Source: Bacillus sp. MUM 116 (GTDB lineage: Bacteria > Bacillota > Bacilli > Bacillales > Cytobacillaceae). From it: a stretch of 64,000 nt of DNA. The position numbers were made by a program, and so were the translations under genes. The stretch is taken from positions 1 to 64,000 of the forward strand of contig NZ_MLYR01000027.1 of assembly GCF_001866655.1 (NCBI RefSeq), written 5' to 3'. This document shows, in pieces, positions 27,679 to 36,321 of this stretch (positions are counted from its first letter, which is position 1; each line of letters opens with the position of its first letter). A model generated the notes under the pieces. It ran no database searches. It was given only the letters and a program-made list of their open reading frames with translations, and was not told the DNA's origin.

Positions 27679-28215
27679 TCACAGTGTTGCCTTTTTCAAA
27701 TGCTTTTTCATCGCTTTAATTAAGTAACCACCTTTAAATTTTCGTGGTTCATAAGAGATGATGAATGCTTTTGGCTCGTATTCTTCGATTAAATCCATTA
27801 CTTCATTTTCACGGTTTCGCTTTGTTAGTATTTCTAATTGATATCTTTTACTATCACGTCCCATCCCTTCAAAGACGGTAACCCCAAATCCTTTATTTCT
27901 TAATAAAGCAATAAGTTCTTCATTAATTTCCATTAAATTTACAACCAAACAAGTGTAACCAATGGCTAGCTTATTTTCTATCCGTGAACCAATATATAAT
28001 CCTACGCCAAAACCTACAGCATAAACGACCATTTCAGCAATGCTTTGGTGACCTGAAAAAACTAAGGAAAGACCGAAAACATAAACTAGTGCCTCTAGTA
28101 TTCCAAATGATGAAGCCGCTATACTCATATTCTTCACTAAAAAAATGGTCCGAAGTGTCAAGATAGGGACATACACCAATTGAAGTGCAAAAATTAAAAT
28201 AATATTTATTAGCAT
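27679..28215 (-). CDS. DUF2179 membrane protein (YebE/UPF0316 type)
   Basis: The 178-residue protein has two to three N-terminal membrane helices (residues 1-85) and a C-terminal cytoplasmic DUF2179 domain with YTCLVVNLMEINEELIALL, GFGVTVFEGMGRDSKRYQLEILTKR and the FIISYEPRKFKGGYL ending. The arrangement is that of the UPF0316 family (Bacillus subtilis YebE). The DUF2179 domain is also found in YitT-type proteins; its ligand is not established. GGAG lies before the ATG. The gene stands alone between repeats and a decayed LysR gene. Confidence 0.85.
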   Translation of the reverse strand: MLINIILIFALQLVYVPILTLRTIFLVKNMSIAASSFGILEALVYVFGLSLVFSGHQSIAEMVVYAVGFGVGLYIGSRIENKLAIGYTCLVVNLMEINEELIALLRNKGFGVTVFEGMGRDSKRYQLEILTKRNRENEVMDLIEEYEPKAFIISYEPRKFKGGYLIKAMKKHLKKATL

Positions 28216-28343
28216 AAGTAACTCCTTTCTGCTGATTTATCTTTTATGTAATTTATGCATTCATTTTATCATGCAAAAAAGTCCGAGACATTACCTAAAA
28301 AAAATTTTATATTTTTAACCTTAAAATGTATCAAAATCCTATT

Positions 28344-28832
28344 TGGTAGATGAAGAACAAGATCCAAATCTCAATATTTTGTCTCTGAGGCTCTTCAGCC
28401 AAAAGCCGGAGAAATGTTAAGCTTAACACAGTCTGGTATCAGCTATGCCATTAATAGTCTTGAAAATGAATTAGGCTTTTCTTTAATCACTAGAGGGCGG
28501 TCTGGTATTCATTTAATTAGTAACGGAGAACGGATGCTTACGTATATTCGTGATATTTTGATCTTTAATGATTGAATGAAGCAAGAGGCAGCAGCAATTA
28601 ATGGCCTAGAAGTAGGTGTAGTACGAATAGGTACATTTACAAGTGTCGCAACGCAATGGTTGCCCCATATTTTAAAACAGTTTCAAGATGATCATTCAGG
28701 AATCGACGTGAAATTGTTTGAAGGTGATTATACTACTTTAGAGCAGTGGATTTCAAACGGAGGAATTGATTGTGGTTTTCTTACTTTACCTACACCGAAA
28801 TCATTGGAATACTTTTCAAAATTAAAAGGGGA
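28344..28832 (+). pseudogene. Decayed LysR-family regulator gene
   Basis: In one frame the sequence reads a LysR helix-turn-helix (MLSLTQSGISYAINSLENEL, then LGFSLITRGRSGIHLI) up to an in-frame TGA at about 28573, then continues as a LysR ligand domain start (GVVRIGTFTSVATQWLPHIL, DVKLFEGDYTTLEQWI) and stops around SLEYFSKLKGE. The N-terminal part lacks several residues and a start; the distal half of the ligand domain is missing. This is a broken gene, not a functional protein. Confidence 0.75.
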
Positions 28833-28917
28833 AAACCATATTAACCTTATGATTTTCCCCCTTCTACTATCCAGCTTTTTCTTTTATCCATTCAGATTCT
28901 GTTTTATATAAACAGAA

Positions 28918-29106
28918 TCATTCGCTTTCACGATGATTAAATTCCCGGCATTTTGATTCCATATCGTCAAGAATAGAAATTAAGCGGTCAATATCCTCAA
29001 GATCCGCATCCTCCGGATCAATGGCATCTAGCACATCAATAAACATATTTAATCGTTGTTTTAAAAACGTAACTTGCATATTTTTATCTTGTACAGGGCT
29101 TCCCAA
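28918..29106 (-). CDS. SE1561-family small protein
   Basis: This 62-residue acidic helical protein starts MGSPVQDKNMQVTFLKQRLN and has DVLDAIDPEDADLEDIDRLI, which match the conserved SE1561 family of Bacillales, of unknown function. The start is TTG at 29106, with AAGGAG ten bases upstream. It is monocistronic and followed by no gene in its direction. The leucine spacing suggests a short coiled coil. Confidence 0.8.
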   Translation of the reverse strand: MGSPVQDKNMQVTFLKQRLNMFIDVLDAIDPEDADLEDIDRLISILDDMESKCREFNHRESE

Positions 29107-29210
29107 ATCGGTTTCTCTCCTTTCATGAACGTTTCTATCCTACCGAAAAATCCGGCATTTGGCAATTTTTTATCCAAGATTGGCTTATAGTATCTCCTAT
29201 AAACCCTATT

Positions 29211-29824
29211 GGCGACAATTCCATTTTAAAATTTGGCAAAAGTGTCGCCTATTACCCTATTGGCGACAATTCCATTTTAAAATTTGGCAAAAGTGTCGCC
29301 TATTACCCGCATTGGCGACAATTCCATTTGAAAATTTAGCAAAAGTGTCGCCTATTACCCTCATTGGCGACAATTCCATTTTAAAATCTGGTAAAAGTGT
29401 CGCCTATTACCCTCATTGGCGACAGTTCCATTTGAAAATTTAGCAAAAGTGTCGCCTATTACCCGCATTGGTGACAATTCCATTTTAAAATCTGGCAAAA
29501 GTGTCGCCTATTACCCTCATTGGTGACATTTCCATTTTAAAATTTGGCAAAAGTGTCGCCTATTACCCGCATTGGCGACAATTCCATTTTAAAATTTGGC
29601 AAAAGTGTCGCCTATTACCCGCATTGGCGACAATTCCATTTTAAAATCTGGCAAAAGTGTCGCCTATAACCCGCATTGGCGACAATTCCATTTTAAAATT
29701 TAGAAAAAGTGTCGCCTATAACCCGCATTGGTGACAATTCCATTTTAAAATCTGGTAAAAGTGTCGCCTATAAAACCCCATTGGTGACACTTCAATCCGG
29801 AAAACATACCAAATTGTCGCCAAT
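29211..29824. repeat. Tandem hairpin array, 12 units of 51-53 bp
   Basis: Units start with GGCGACA or GGTGACA at 29211, 29262, 29314, 29366, 29418, 29470, 29522, 29574, 29626, 29678, 29730 and 29783. Each unit contains an inverted repeat, GGCGACA with TGTCGCC, around a TTTTAAAA centre, so each can form a hairpin. Units differ by a few substitutions and no spacer is unique. The array fills the whole gap between the SE1561 gene and yfkD and has no coding sense. Confidence 0.92.
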
Positions 29825-29916
29825 GCCAAACTTATCTGGTGAAAACCTTTTTACCAACCAGATCCTAATCTAAAAAAGACCCCTACCAAACCTATCTGTA
29901 GGAGTCAATGTTCAAG

Positions 29917-30726
29917 TCAACGTGGTTGTTCAGGTGCAACAAAACCAAATGATACATAATCCTGAACCGGAATCCATGCACCAATGCCTTGTGAAGTGAC
30001 ATTTTTAATCACAATAAACTTCTTACTTCCTTTTAACATAAGATAGACTTCCCCGTAAGTGACCTTTCCTTTTTCACTTACCCCTGGTGCATAAGCAAAT
30101 AAATAGCCCAGGCGGTTGGACGGTATATTGTAAACATGGTCATTTTTCGTTCCGCCGCCAATAACCGTTTCAAATGCAAGTGGCAAACGGGTTTTTTCCA
30201 TAGCCGTTAACAGCATCATTTTCTTAACCATTTCCGCATCCGCGATTTTTGAGGTCAAACCGCCTCGAACGATTTTTTGCGATTCTTGGACATAGTGAAT
30301 CTTATAGGGTGATTTGCTGCCGCGATTATCAAAAAAATTCGTGTTGATCTTTTGATACTCCCAATTTGTCGATGTTTCAGTTGATTCATAGTTCAACGGC
30401 CATTGGCCCAAGTATATGATGGCACGATAACCAATCGCAAATGGGGTGCTATTGATACTGGACTCATTGAGCATGCGAATCAAATCAGGATTTTGAATCC
30501 TGACCCTTGAAGAATCAATTAACTTCTTCGTTAATTCACTTGGCTGCAATAACGGCAGATCCTGTGTCGAATTAGGATAAGTGTTTTCCTTTGAAATATT
30601 TCGAACATGGGAGGGAACAGTAGTTTTTACTGCCTCTCTTTTCACCGCAGCTTTTTCGGCGAAAGCAGTTGGTAAAATCATCATGATTAATAGCATGGAC
30701 ATAAGGACAGAGGCTAATTTTTTCAC
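29917..30726 (-). CDS. yfkD: YfkD-family secreted protein
   Basis: The 269-residue protein has a signal peptide (KKLASVLMSMLLIMMILPTA, cleavage near AFA) and matches the YfkD family of Bacillus in length and order of motifs, including SSINSTPFAIGYRAIIYLGQ, ESTETSTNWEYQKIN and the GAWIPVQDYVSFGFV end. Function unknown. The start is GTG at 30726 with AAAGGAG eight bases upstream; the longer reading frame has no basis. It lies downstream of yfkE as in Bacillus subtilis, separated by about 490 bases that contain an opposed promoter. Confidence 0.85.
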   Translation of the reverse strand: MKKLASVLMSMLLIMMILPTAFAEKAAVKREAVKTTVPSHVRNISKENTYPNSTQDLPLLQPSELTKKLIDSSRVRIQNPDLIRMLNESSINSTPFAIGYRAIIYLGQWPLNYESTETSTNWEYQKINTNFFDNRGSKSPYKIHYVQESQKIVRGGLTSKIADAEMVKKMMLLTAMEKTRLPLAFETVIGGGTKNDHVYNIPSNRLGYLFAYAPGVSEKGKVTYGEVYLMLKGSKKFIVIKNVTSQGIGAWIPVQDYVSFGFVAPEQPR

Positions 30727-30892
30727 TAAAAAAACTCCTTTCAACATATGCATTCCAACCGTCTGCTCATAGTTTTTTCGGAGTTCCTTAATATTATCCA
30801 TATTGAAAAATAATTTCTGTTCAAGCCAATCATTTCCTTTTCGTTTCTGACTGTATTCAGAGAAATGACACAAAAATGTAATAATCAGAACA

Positions 30893-31216
30893 TTTACAAA
30901 ATTTAAACAATGATTTATAATAAACTTAACCTTTTAAAAAAGGAGGGCAGCAATCAATCTGCTAACCAATTATCACTAAGGAGGTTGGGATCCCCGACTT
31001 ATATGAAATTCAACACTCGTGTTTCTTTTCAGGTTCGTTCTTAACTAACATGAAGGTTGGTGATTGATGGTCCCATAGAAAAGCAAGATTGATTTTAGCC
31101 TGTTTAGAAATTGTCATATAGTACATTGAAGTGAATTACACGTACATGAAAATGCATTACCCGTACATGAAAATGAAGCAAAAAGAGACTCTGAGTCATT
31201 GACTTAGAGTCTTTGT
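30893..31216 (+). ncRNA. Candidate small RNA: orphan promoter to terminator in the yfkD-yfkE gap
   Basis: TTTACA (30893-30898) and TATAAT (30916-30921) are 17 bases apart, a near-ideal sigma-A promoter on the plus strand. The hairpin at 31184-31216 could end the transcript. Between them lie two strong AGGAGG-like sites, a 13-codon frame beginning MKFNTRVSFQ at 31003 and a 21-bp direct repeat. No larger gene is present. This could be a regulatory RNA of about 290 bases or a short leader gene. Confidence 0.45.
31184..31216. terminator. Bidirectional terminator after yfkE
   Basis: AGACTCTGAGTCA and TGACTTAGAGTCT form a 13-base stem with a one-base loop step, flanked by A and T runs. Confidence 0.8.
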
Positions 31217-31219
31217 TAT

Positions 31220-32278
31220 TTATAACAGGAAGAATCCAATCCCCAATATCACATAGGCGGCGATTAGGGTCAGACCTTCAAACCAATTGGATTCCCCATC
31301 GTTCGAGATTACGACCATTAGCAGCACAGATGAGGCCATTGCAATGAGTTCCTGCCAGCTAAATAACAGCGGCATCGAGGTTTCAAATAAAAGGGAAATA
31401 AGAACCAGGACCGGAAGAACAAACATGGCAACCTGAAGCGTCGAGCCAATGGCGATTTCCACCGCGATATCCATTTTATTTTTAAAAGCCATCAAAACAG
31501 CTGATGCATGTTCTGCCGCATTTCCAACAATCGCGACAATGATAATACCAATGAACATCTCCGTCCAGCCAAAGGATTCCGCTACTACCTCAAAGGTATG
31601 AACAAGATGCTCTGATATATAGGCAACCACAATCGTGGCAATGGCCAAAACCGCAATAGCCTTCCCTTTCCCCCATTCCGGAGTTTCTTCCACATGAACT
31701 GTATTTTCTTTATCATGATTGTAAACACCCCGATGCGTAACAAGTTTGAAAAATAACGCTGCTAAATACAAAATAATCAAGATAATCGATATTCCTACGC
31801 TTAAGGTCAGTTTTTTGCTCTCATTCATATTCATTGAAAAAACCTCAGGGATCACAAAGGCAATCATAACAGCAAACATCAGAAGACCCGAATTATGGCG
31901 GGCATCATAAATATTAAATTCCTGACGTTTGTATTTAATACCACCGACAAAAAAGGATAAACCGGCAACGAGAAGCAGATTGCCCAACACAGAACCGGTT
32001 AGCGAGGCCAGGACAATTCCAATCAGACCGGCTTTCAATGAAAAAATTGAAATAATTAACTCAACTGCATTCCCAAAGGTAGCATTTAAAAGACCGCCAA
32101 TTCTTGGTCCGGCCACTATTGCCAAACTTTCAGTGGCCCTGCCCATAAAGCTTGCCAATGCAATAATCGTTAAGCAATAAATAATAAATAAAAGGATACT
32201 AGACCAATGCAATAGTGTACCAATAATGGAAAGCGGCACTCCAATAAATGTCATGAGCATAAAAATTTTATTTGTCAC
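31220..32278 (-). CDS. chaA: Calcium/proton antiporter, CaCA family (ChaA/YfkE)
   Basis: The 352-residue protein has 11 hydrophobic helices and two inverted CaCA repeats. The alpha motifs are NATFGNAVELIISIFSL in the first half and IVGNAAEHASAVLMAFK in the second, each with the Glu that transports the ion. Bacillus subtilis YfkE is a calcium/proton antiporter of 351 residues. GGAGGG precedes the GTG start at 32278. It lies upstream of yfkD in the same direction. Confidence 0.93.
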   Translation of the reverse strand: MTNKIFMLMTFIGVPLSIIGTLLHWSSILLFIIYCLTIIALASFMGRATESLAIVAGPRIGGLLNATFGNAVELIISIFSLKAGLIGIVLASLTGSVLGNLLLVAGLSFFVGGIKYKRQEFNIYDARHNSGLLMFAVMIAFVIPEVFSMNMNESKKLTLSVGISIILIILYLAALFFKLVTHRGVYNHDKENTVHVEETPEWGKGKAIAVLAIATIVVAYISEHLVHTFEVVAESFGWTEMFIGIIIVAIVGNAAEHASAVLMAFKNKMDIAVEIAIGSTLQVAMFVLPVLVLISLLFETSMPLLFSWQELIAMASSVLLMVVISNDGESNWFEGLTLIAAYVILGIGFFLL

Positions 32279-32459
32279 GGCGTTCCCTCCATGCGATATT
32301 TTCCATCAATACTACTATTCCCTTGATAAACCCCCTTCAATGAGATTACACTATTGCAGCTAATTAAAGTTTTCATTTTTTCTGCTTGCAAATACTGGAT
32401 TTTCCCGATACCATCAGTTAGATGCAATTATTTTTAGAAAAGTAGTATGAGGTAAGTTT

Positions 32460-33650
32460 ATGCAAAAAAATCAATTTCATTTTTCGATTTTAGTCAGTAT
32501 TGTTGCCATTTCCGGGTTTTCTCAAGGGATGCTCCTGCCGCTCATTGCGGTTATTTTTGAAAAAAGCGGTGTTTCTTCCTCCTTAAATGGGCTTAATGCC
32601 ACGGCACTTTATATTGGAATTCTTTTCGTTTCTCCATTTATGGAGATGCCTTTAAGAAAATATGGTTATAAACCGGTAATTTTAGTGGGAGGCGGAATCG
32701 TGGTTGCAGCACTCGCCCTTTTTCCAATTTGGCAATCCTTTTGGTTTTGGTTTGTTTTACGTTTGCTGATTGGAATTGGTGACCACTCACTTCATTTTGC
32801 AACGCAAACCTGGATTACTTCTTCCTCGCCGCATAGTAAACGAGGAAGAAATGTCGCCCTGTATGGATTATTTTTCGGGATTGGCTTTGCAGCCGGCCCG
32901 CTGATGACACCATTGGTGAATATCAATAAGTCCCTTCCCTTCATCGTTTCATCTGTCCTTTGCTTAATTGGCTGGTTCTTTTTATTAGCGCTAAAAAATG
33001 AATATCCTGAACAAGATGCAGGAATCAATTCATTTTTAAGAACAATTAAACGGTTTAGTCAGGCATTGAAGTATGGCTGGGTAGCATTTTTACCACCCTT
33101 CTCTTATGGTTTTTTGGAGTCATCTTTAAATGGAAGCTTTCCCGTCTATGCCTTACGTACAGACATTAATGTAGCAAGTGTCTCTATCGTTTTATCGGGT
33201 TTTGCCATCGGAAGTATTTTGACGCAGCTGCCTTTAGGAATGTTAAGTGACCGCTATGGACGCAAGAATGTTTTAATCACGGTTTTATTTCTTGGATTTT
33301 TGGGCTTTACTGCTGCAAGCTTTCTGGAACATTCCTTAATTGGTTTATTTATCAGCTTTCTTTTTTCCGGGATGGCCGTCGGTTCCACGTTTTCGCTTGG
33401 AATTAGCTTTATGACGGACCTTGTTCCAAAAAAACTTTTGGCAACAGGAAATCTATTATGCGGCATCTTTTTTAGCTTGGGAAGCTTGAGTGGTCCGATT
33501 ATTGGCGGCTTGTTTATCCAATTTTTCAAAAACGTAAATTTCTTCTATATTATTAGTACGATGCTCCTTGTTCTATCCCTGATTATTTATCTTTTTGGAA
33601 AAAGAACAGCTTCGATCCCCGAAGGTCAAAAAATGAATGATTTATCTTAA
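32460..33650 (+). CDS. yfkF: MFS transporter, YfkF type
   Basis: The 396-residue protein has 12 membrane helices. RKYGYKPVIL after helix 2 and SDRYGRKNVLI in the second half are the MFS loop motifs. The order yfkD-yfkE-yfkF matches Bacillus subtilis, where yfkF is an uncharacterised major facilitator of similar length. Divergent from yfkE. GAGGTAAG precedes the ATG. Substrate unknown; a drug or sugar is possible. Confidence 0.85.
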   Translation: MQKNQFHFSILVSIVAISGFSQGMLLPLIAVIFEKSGVSSSLNGLNATALYIGILFVSPFMEMPLRKYGYKPVILVGGGIVVAALALFPIWQSFWFWFVLRLLIGIGDHSLHFATQTWITSSSPHSKRGRNVALYGLFFGIGFAAGPLMTPLVNINKSLPFIVSSVLCLIGWFFLLALKNEYPEQDAGINSFLRTIKRFSQALKYGWVAFLPPFSYGFLESSLNGSFPVYALRTDINVASVSIVLSGFAIGSILTQLPLGMLSDRYGRKNVLITVLFLGFLGFTAASFLEHSLIGLFISFLFSGMAVGSTFSLGISFMTDLVPKKLLATGNLLCGIFFSLGSLSGPIIGGLFIQFFKNVNFFYIISTMLLVLSLIIYLFGKRTASIPEGQKMNDLS

Positions 33651-33714
33651 CCTTTATTTTGGGGGCAAAATTCACTTCTGAAACATAGAATGTGTGGTAG
33701 AATGAATGGATACA

Positions 33715-33848
33715 AGAAAAGCGCAAGCGCCTTGGTCAGGGGCGACAAGCACAAGACGAGCCGGCGAGAAGGTTGCTCTTTAACCTGTTTGACGGATTGG
33801 CTTGTGCCCTCGAGCCCCTAGGCGCTGAAGCTGGACAATTCTCAAAGC
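33715..33848 (+). repeat. Dispersed hairpin repeat, copy B
   Basis: This copy begins AAGAAAAGCGCAAGCGCC and ends GCTGGACAATTCTCAAAG, with the inner AAGACGAGCC and GGCTTGTG arms. It lies directly after yfkF and before the Fur boxes. Confidence 0.8.
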
Positions 33849-33983
33849 AATTTATAAATTTTTATATCATAAAAAATCTAAAATAAGTATTTGCTGTCAT
33901 CAATTGGATGACAGCTTTCGTATTTTTTAAGGATAGTGAGGATGATTCTTTTTATCAATCAGTTCTCAATTTAAATTTATAAT

Positions 33984-33998
33984 TAATAATTATTATCA
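33984..33998. promoter_or_regulatory. Fur box 1 upstream of pfeT
   Basis: TAATAATTATTATCA differs from the Bacillus Fur consensus TGATAATNATTATCA at one position. Its centre is about 136 bases before the predicted transcription start, suited to activation or looping. Confidence 0.65.
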
Positions 33999-34049
33999 TT
34001 TAATTAAAAAAGAACATACTTCAACCCCAATTAAATTAATAAATACACA

Positions 34050-34064
34050 TGAATATCATTCTCA
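34050..34064. promoter_or_regulatory. Fur box 2 upstream of pfeT
   Basis: On the minus strand this reads TGAGAATGATATTCA, a Fur-type inverted repeat. It is about 70 bases before the start and 66 bases from box 1 centre to centre. Confidence 0.65.
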
Positions 34065-34091
34065 TTTAAGTGATTATTTTATCAATTAGAA

Positions 34092-34120
34092 TTGACCAAC
34101 AATTTAACTTGCAGTATAAT
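34092..34120 (+). promoter_or_regulatory. pfeT sigma-A promoter
   Basis: TTGACC (34092-34097) and TATAAT (34115-34120) are 17 bases apart. The start site would be near 34127, a short leader before the GGAGGGG of pfeT. Confidence 0.8.
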
Positions 34121-34142
34121 GAGAAATAAGGAGGGGGAAAAA

Positions 34143-36065
34143 ATGGGTTCCGATGCAAAGACACTTTCAAATGATCAACTTCAAAAAATTAGCTTCATTG
34201 AAAAAATTAAGCCGCATGCAGAATTGATTGCTGCCGCAGTAAGCGGAGTATTAATTCTTGCAGGGTGGCTATTGGATAAATACGATAACGAGGTAGATTC
34301 CATCATTGCTTATTTACTTGCTTTCGTAATTGGAGGATTTGCCAAAGCGAAAGAAGGCATTGAGGAAACGTATGAAAATAAAGAACTAAATGTAGAAATG
34401 CTGATGATTTTTGCCGCAATTGGTTCGGCAATCATTGGCTACTGGACAGAAGGAGCCATATTAATCTTTATTTTTGCCGTCAGCGGTGCCTTAGAAACGT
34501 ATACGATGAATAAAAGCCATAAGGAAATTTCTTCGTTAATGGAGCTTCAACCTGAAGAAGCCCTTTTAATCAAAAATGGGGTCGAAAAAAGGATCCCAAC
34601 TTCTGAGCTCAAGGTTGGAGACCAGATTCTTGTAAAACCGGGGGAGCGCATCCCTTCGGACGGTATCATTGTTAAAGGAAAAACCAATATTGATGAAGCA
34701 GCAATTACCGGTGAATCGATGCCTGTTTCCAAAGGAGATCAGGAGGAAGTACTTGCGGGAACGGTTAACATGACAGGTTCCATTATGGTTCAAGTTACCA
34801 AGGCTAGCAGTGACACTCTTTTTCAGAAAATCATTCAGCTAGTTCAATCGGCACAAAGTGAAAAATCACCTTCCCAGCTTTTTATTGAGCGTTTCGAAGG
34901 AACTTATGTAAAAGTGGTTTTGGCTGTAGTCTTCCTAATGTTTTTCATCCCGCACTTCTTATTGGGCTGGAGTTGGCATGAATCGTTTTATAGAGCGATG
35001 ATTTTACTTGTGGTTGCCTCCCCATGTGCATTGGTCGCTTCGATTATGCCTGCCACCTTATCTGCTATTTCCAATGGAGCAAAGCATGGAATTTTGGTAA
35101 AAGGCGGGGTACATCTTGAAAATTTGAGCTCGCTTGAGGCGATTGCCTTTGATAAAACTGGAACGTTGACAAAAGGAAAACCAGAAGTAACAGAAATCAT
35201 CGTAAAGGATGGACTAGATCAGGAAGATCTTTTATGGAAAGCGGCCTCCATCGAGAATCTTTCAAACCATCCGCTCGCACAAGCAATTGTCAAATATACA
35301 AAACAGCAGCTTAACCGTGAGCTCCTCCACCTCGACACACTTGAAGACATACCTGGCTGGGGTGTGAAAGCAATGATCGACGGTGATCAGTGGAAAATCG
35401 GGAAGGCCGATTTTGTTGAAAAAGGAAAGACAGAGTTATTTGCAGATGGAAAAGCAAAAGAACTGGCCAGCCTAGGAAATACCCTTGTTTTCATTGAAAT
35501 TAACGGCACTCTCTCTGCAATGATTGCCTTAAAGGATGTTGTGAGGGAAGAAACAAAAATAGCGATTGATCAATTAAAGCAAAAAGGAATTTATACCGTT
35601 ATGCTTACTGGCGATAGTCAAACAACTGCCAGCGCGATTGCGGCTGAAAGCCATGTCGATCAATATTTCGCTGAATGCCTGCCGGAAGAAAAGGTAGATC
35701 AGCTTAAACGATTAAAGAATAAGTTTAAAACAGTGGCAATGGTGGGCGATGGAATTAATGATGCACCTGCCCTAGCGATTGCAAACGTTGGAATTGCCAT
35801 GGGTGAAGGGACAGATGTGGCTCTGGAAACAGCCGATATTGTCTTAATGAAAAATGATTTGCCGAGGATTGCAGAAGCTGTACGCTTATCGCAAAGAATG
35901 AATAAAATCATTAAACAAAATGTTGTTTTTTCGATAACTGTTATCATGCTGCTAATCGCTTCAAACTTTTTTCAAATTCTTGATTTGCCGTTCGGAGTAA
36001 TTGGCCATGAAGGAAGCACCATTCTGGTCATTCTAAACAGTTTAAGATTATTAAAATCATCATGA
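34143..36065 (+). CDS. pfeT: P1B4-type metal-efflux ATPase, PfeT-like (Fe2+ exporter)
   Basis: The 640-residue protein is a heavy-metal P-type ATPase without an N-terminal metal-binding domain. It has TGES (ITGESMPVS), the SPC metal motif in VVASPCALVAS, the phosphorylation site DKTGTLTKG, the HP motif (SNHPLAQAI), MVGDGINDAPAL and the HEGSTILVILNSLRLL in the last helix. SPC with HEGST is the P1B4 pattern of PfeT (formerly ZosA), which exports ferrous iron in Bacillus subtilis under PerR repression and Fur activation. Two Fur boxes and a clear promoter lie upstream. The start at 34143 has GGAGGGG five bases before it. Confidence 0.9.
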   Translation: MGSDAKTLSNDQLQKISFIEKIKPHAELIAAAVSGVLILAGWLLDKYDNEVDSIIAYLLAFVIGGFAKAKEGIEETYENKELNVEMLMIFAAIGSAIIGYWTEGAILIFIFAVSGALETYTMNKSHKEISSLMELQPEEALLIKNGVEKRIPTSELKVGDQILVKPGERIPSDGIIVKGKTNIDEAAITGESMPVSKGDQEEVLAGTVNMTGSIMVQVTKASSDTLFQKIIQLVQSAQSEKSPSQLFIERFEGTYVKVVLAVVFLMFFIPHFLLGWSWHESFYRAMILLVVASPCALVASIMPATLSAISNGAKHGILVKGGVHLENLSSLEAIAFDKTGTLTKGKPEVTEIIVKDGLDQEDLLWKAASIENLSNHPLAQAIVKYTKQQLNRELLHLDTLEDIPGWGVKAMIDGDQWKIGKADFVEKGKTELFADGKAKELASLGNTLVFIEINGTLSAMIALKDVVREETKIAIDQLKQKGIYTVMLTGDSQTTASAIAAESHVDQYFAECLPEEKVDQLKRLKNKFKTVAMVGDGINDAPALAIANVGIAMGEGTDVALETADIVLMKNDLPRIAEAVRLSQRMNKIIKQNVVFSITVIMLLIASNFFQILDLPFGVIGHEGSTILVILNSLRLLKSS

Positions 36066-36067
36066 AG

Positions 36068-36095
36068 ACCGGGGGAAAACCCCGGCCTTTTCTAT
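36068..36095 (+). terminator. pfeT terminator
   Basis: CCGGGG and CCCCGG flank GAAAA; CTTTTCTATTTT follows. A compact stable hairpin directly after the stop codon. Confidence 0.8.
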
Positions 36096-36125
36096 TTTAC
36101 AAACTAAGCGCCTTGTCGCTCCATT

Positions 36126-36233
36126 TTAGTGGTATCCATTCGAGCCATTTGCAGACCCTGAGGTTTTTTGTTTTGGACTACTCTTATTCCCTTTTTGTTT
36201 TGTGCCGCCATCTTTTTTCGTTTTTTTTGTCAT
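36126..36233 (-). CDS. Small basic hydrophilic protein (35 residues)
   Basis: A 35-codon gene starts at 36233 (MTKKTKKDGGTKQKGNKSSP) with GGGAGG eight bases upstream. The product is rich in Lys, Gly, Ser and Asn, without hydrophobic segments. No family recognised; its composition recalls minor small acid-soluble or spore-associated proteins, which is only a guess. It lies 89 bases downstream of yihY with the same orientation and stands between it and the pfeT terminator. Confidence 0.55.
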   Translation of the reverse strand: MTKKTKKDGGTKQKGNKSSPKQKTSGSANGSNGYH

Positions 36234-36321
36234 GGTATAAGCCTCCCTCAATATTTGTAGGTAATCCCCAATCATAGTTTGAGCAAATTCCACGATTTCA
36301 TAAAGGAAAAATGTGGGGCAT

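Noticed and set aside
29159-29443. Coding frame across the tandem array
   Set aside because: The frame is a by-product of the repeated unit, has no ribosome site and gives low-complexity repeats.
29211-29824. CRISPR array
   Set aside because: Repeats are contiguous 51-53-bp units that vary by point changes; there are no unique spacers and no cas genes in the window.
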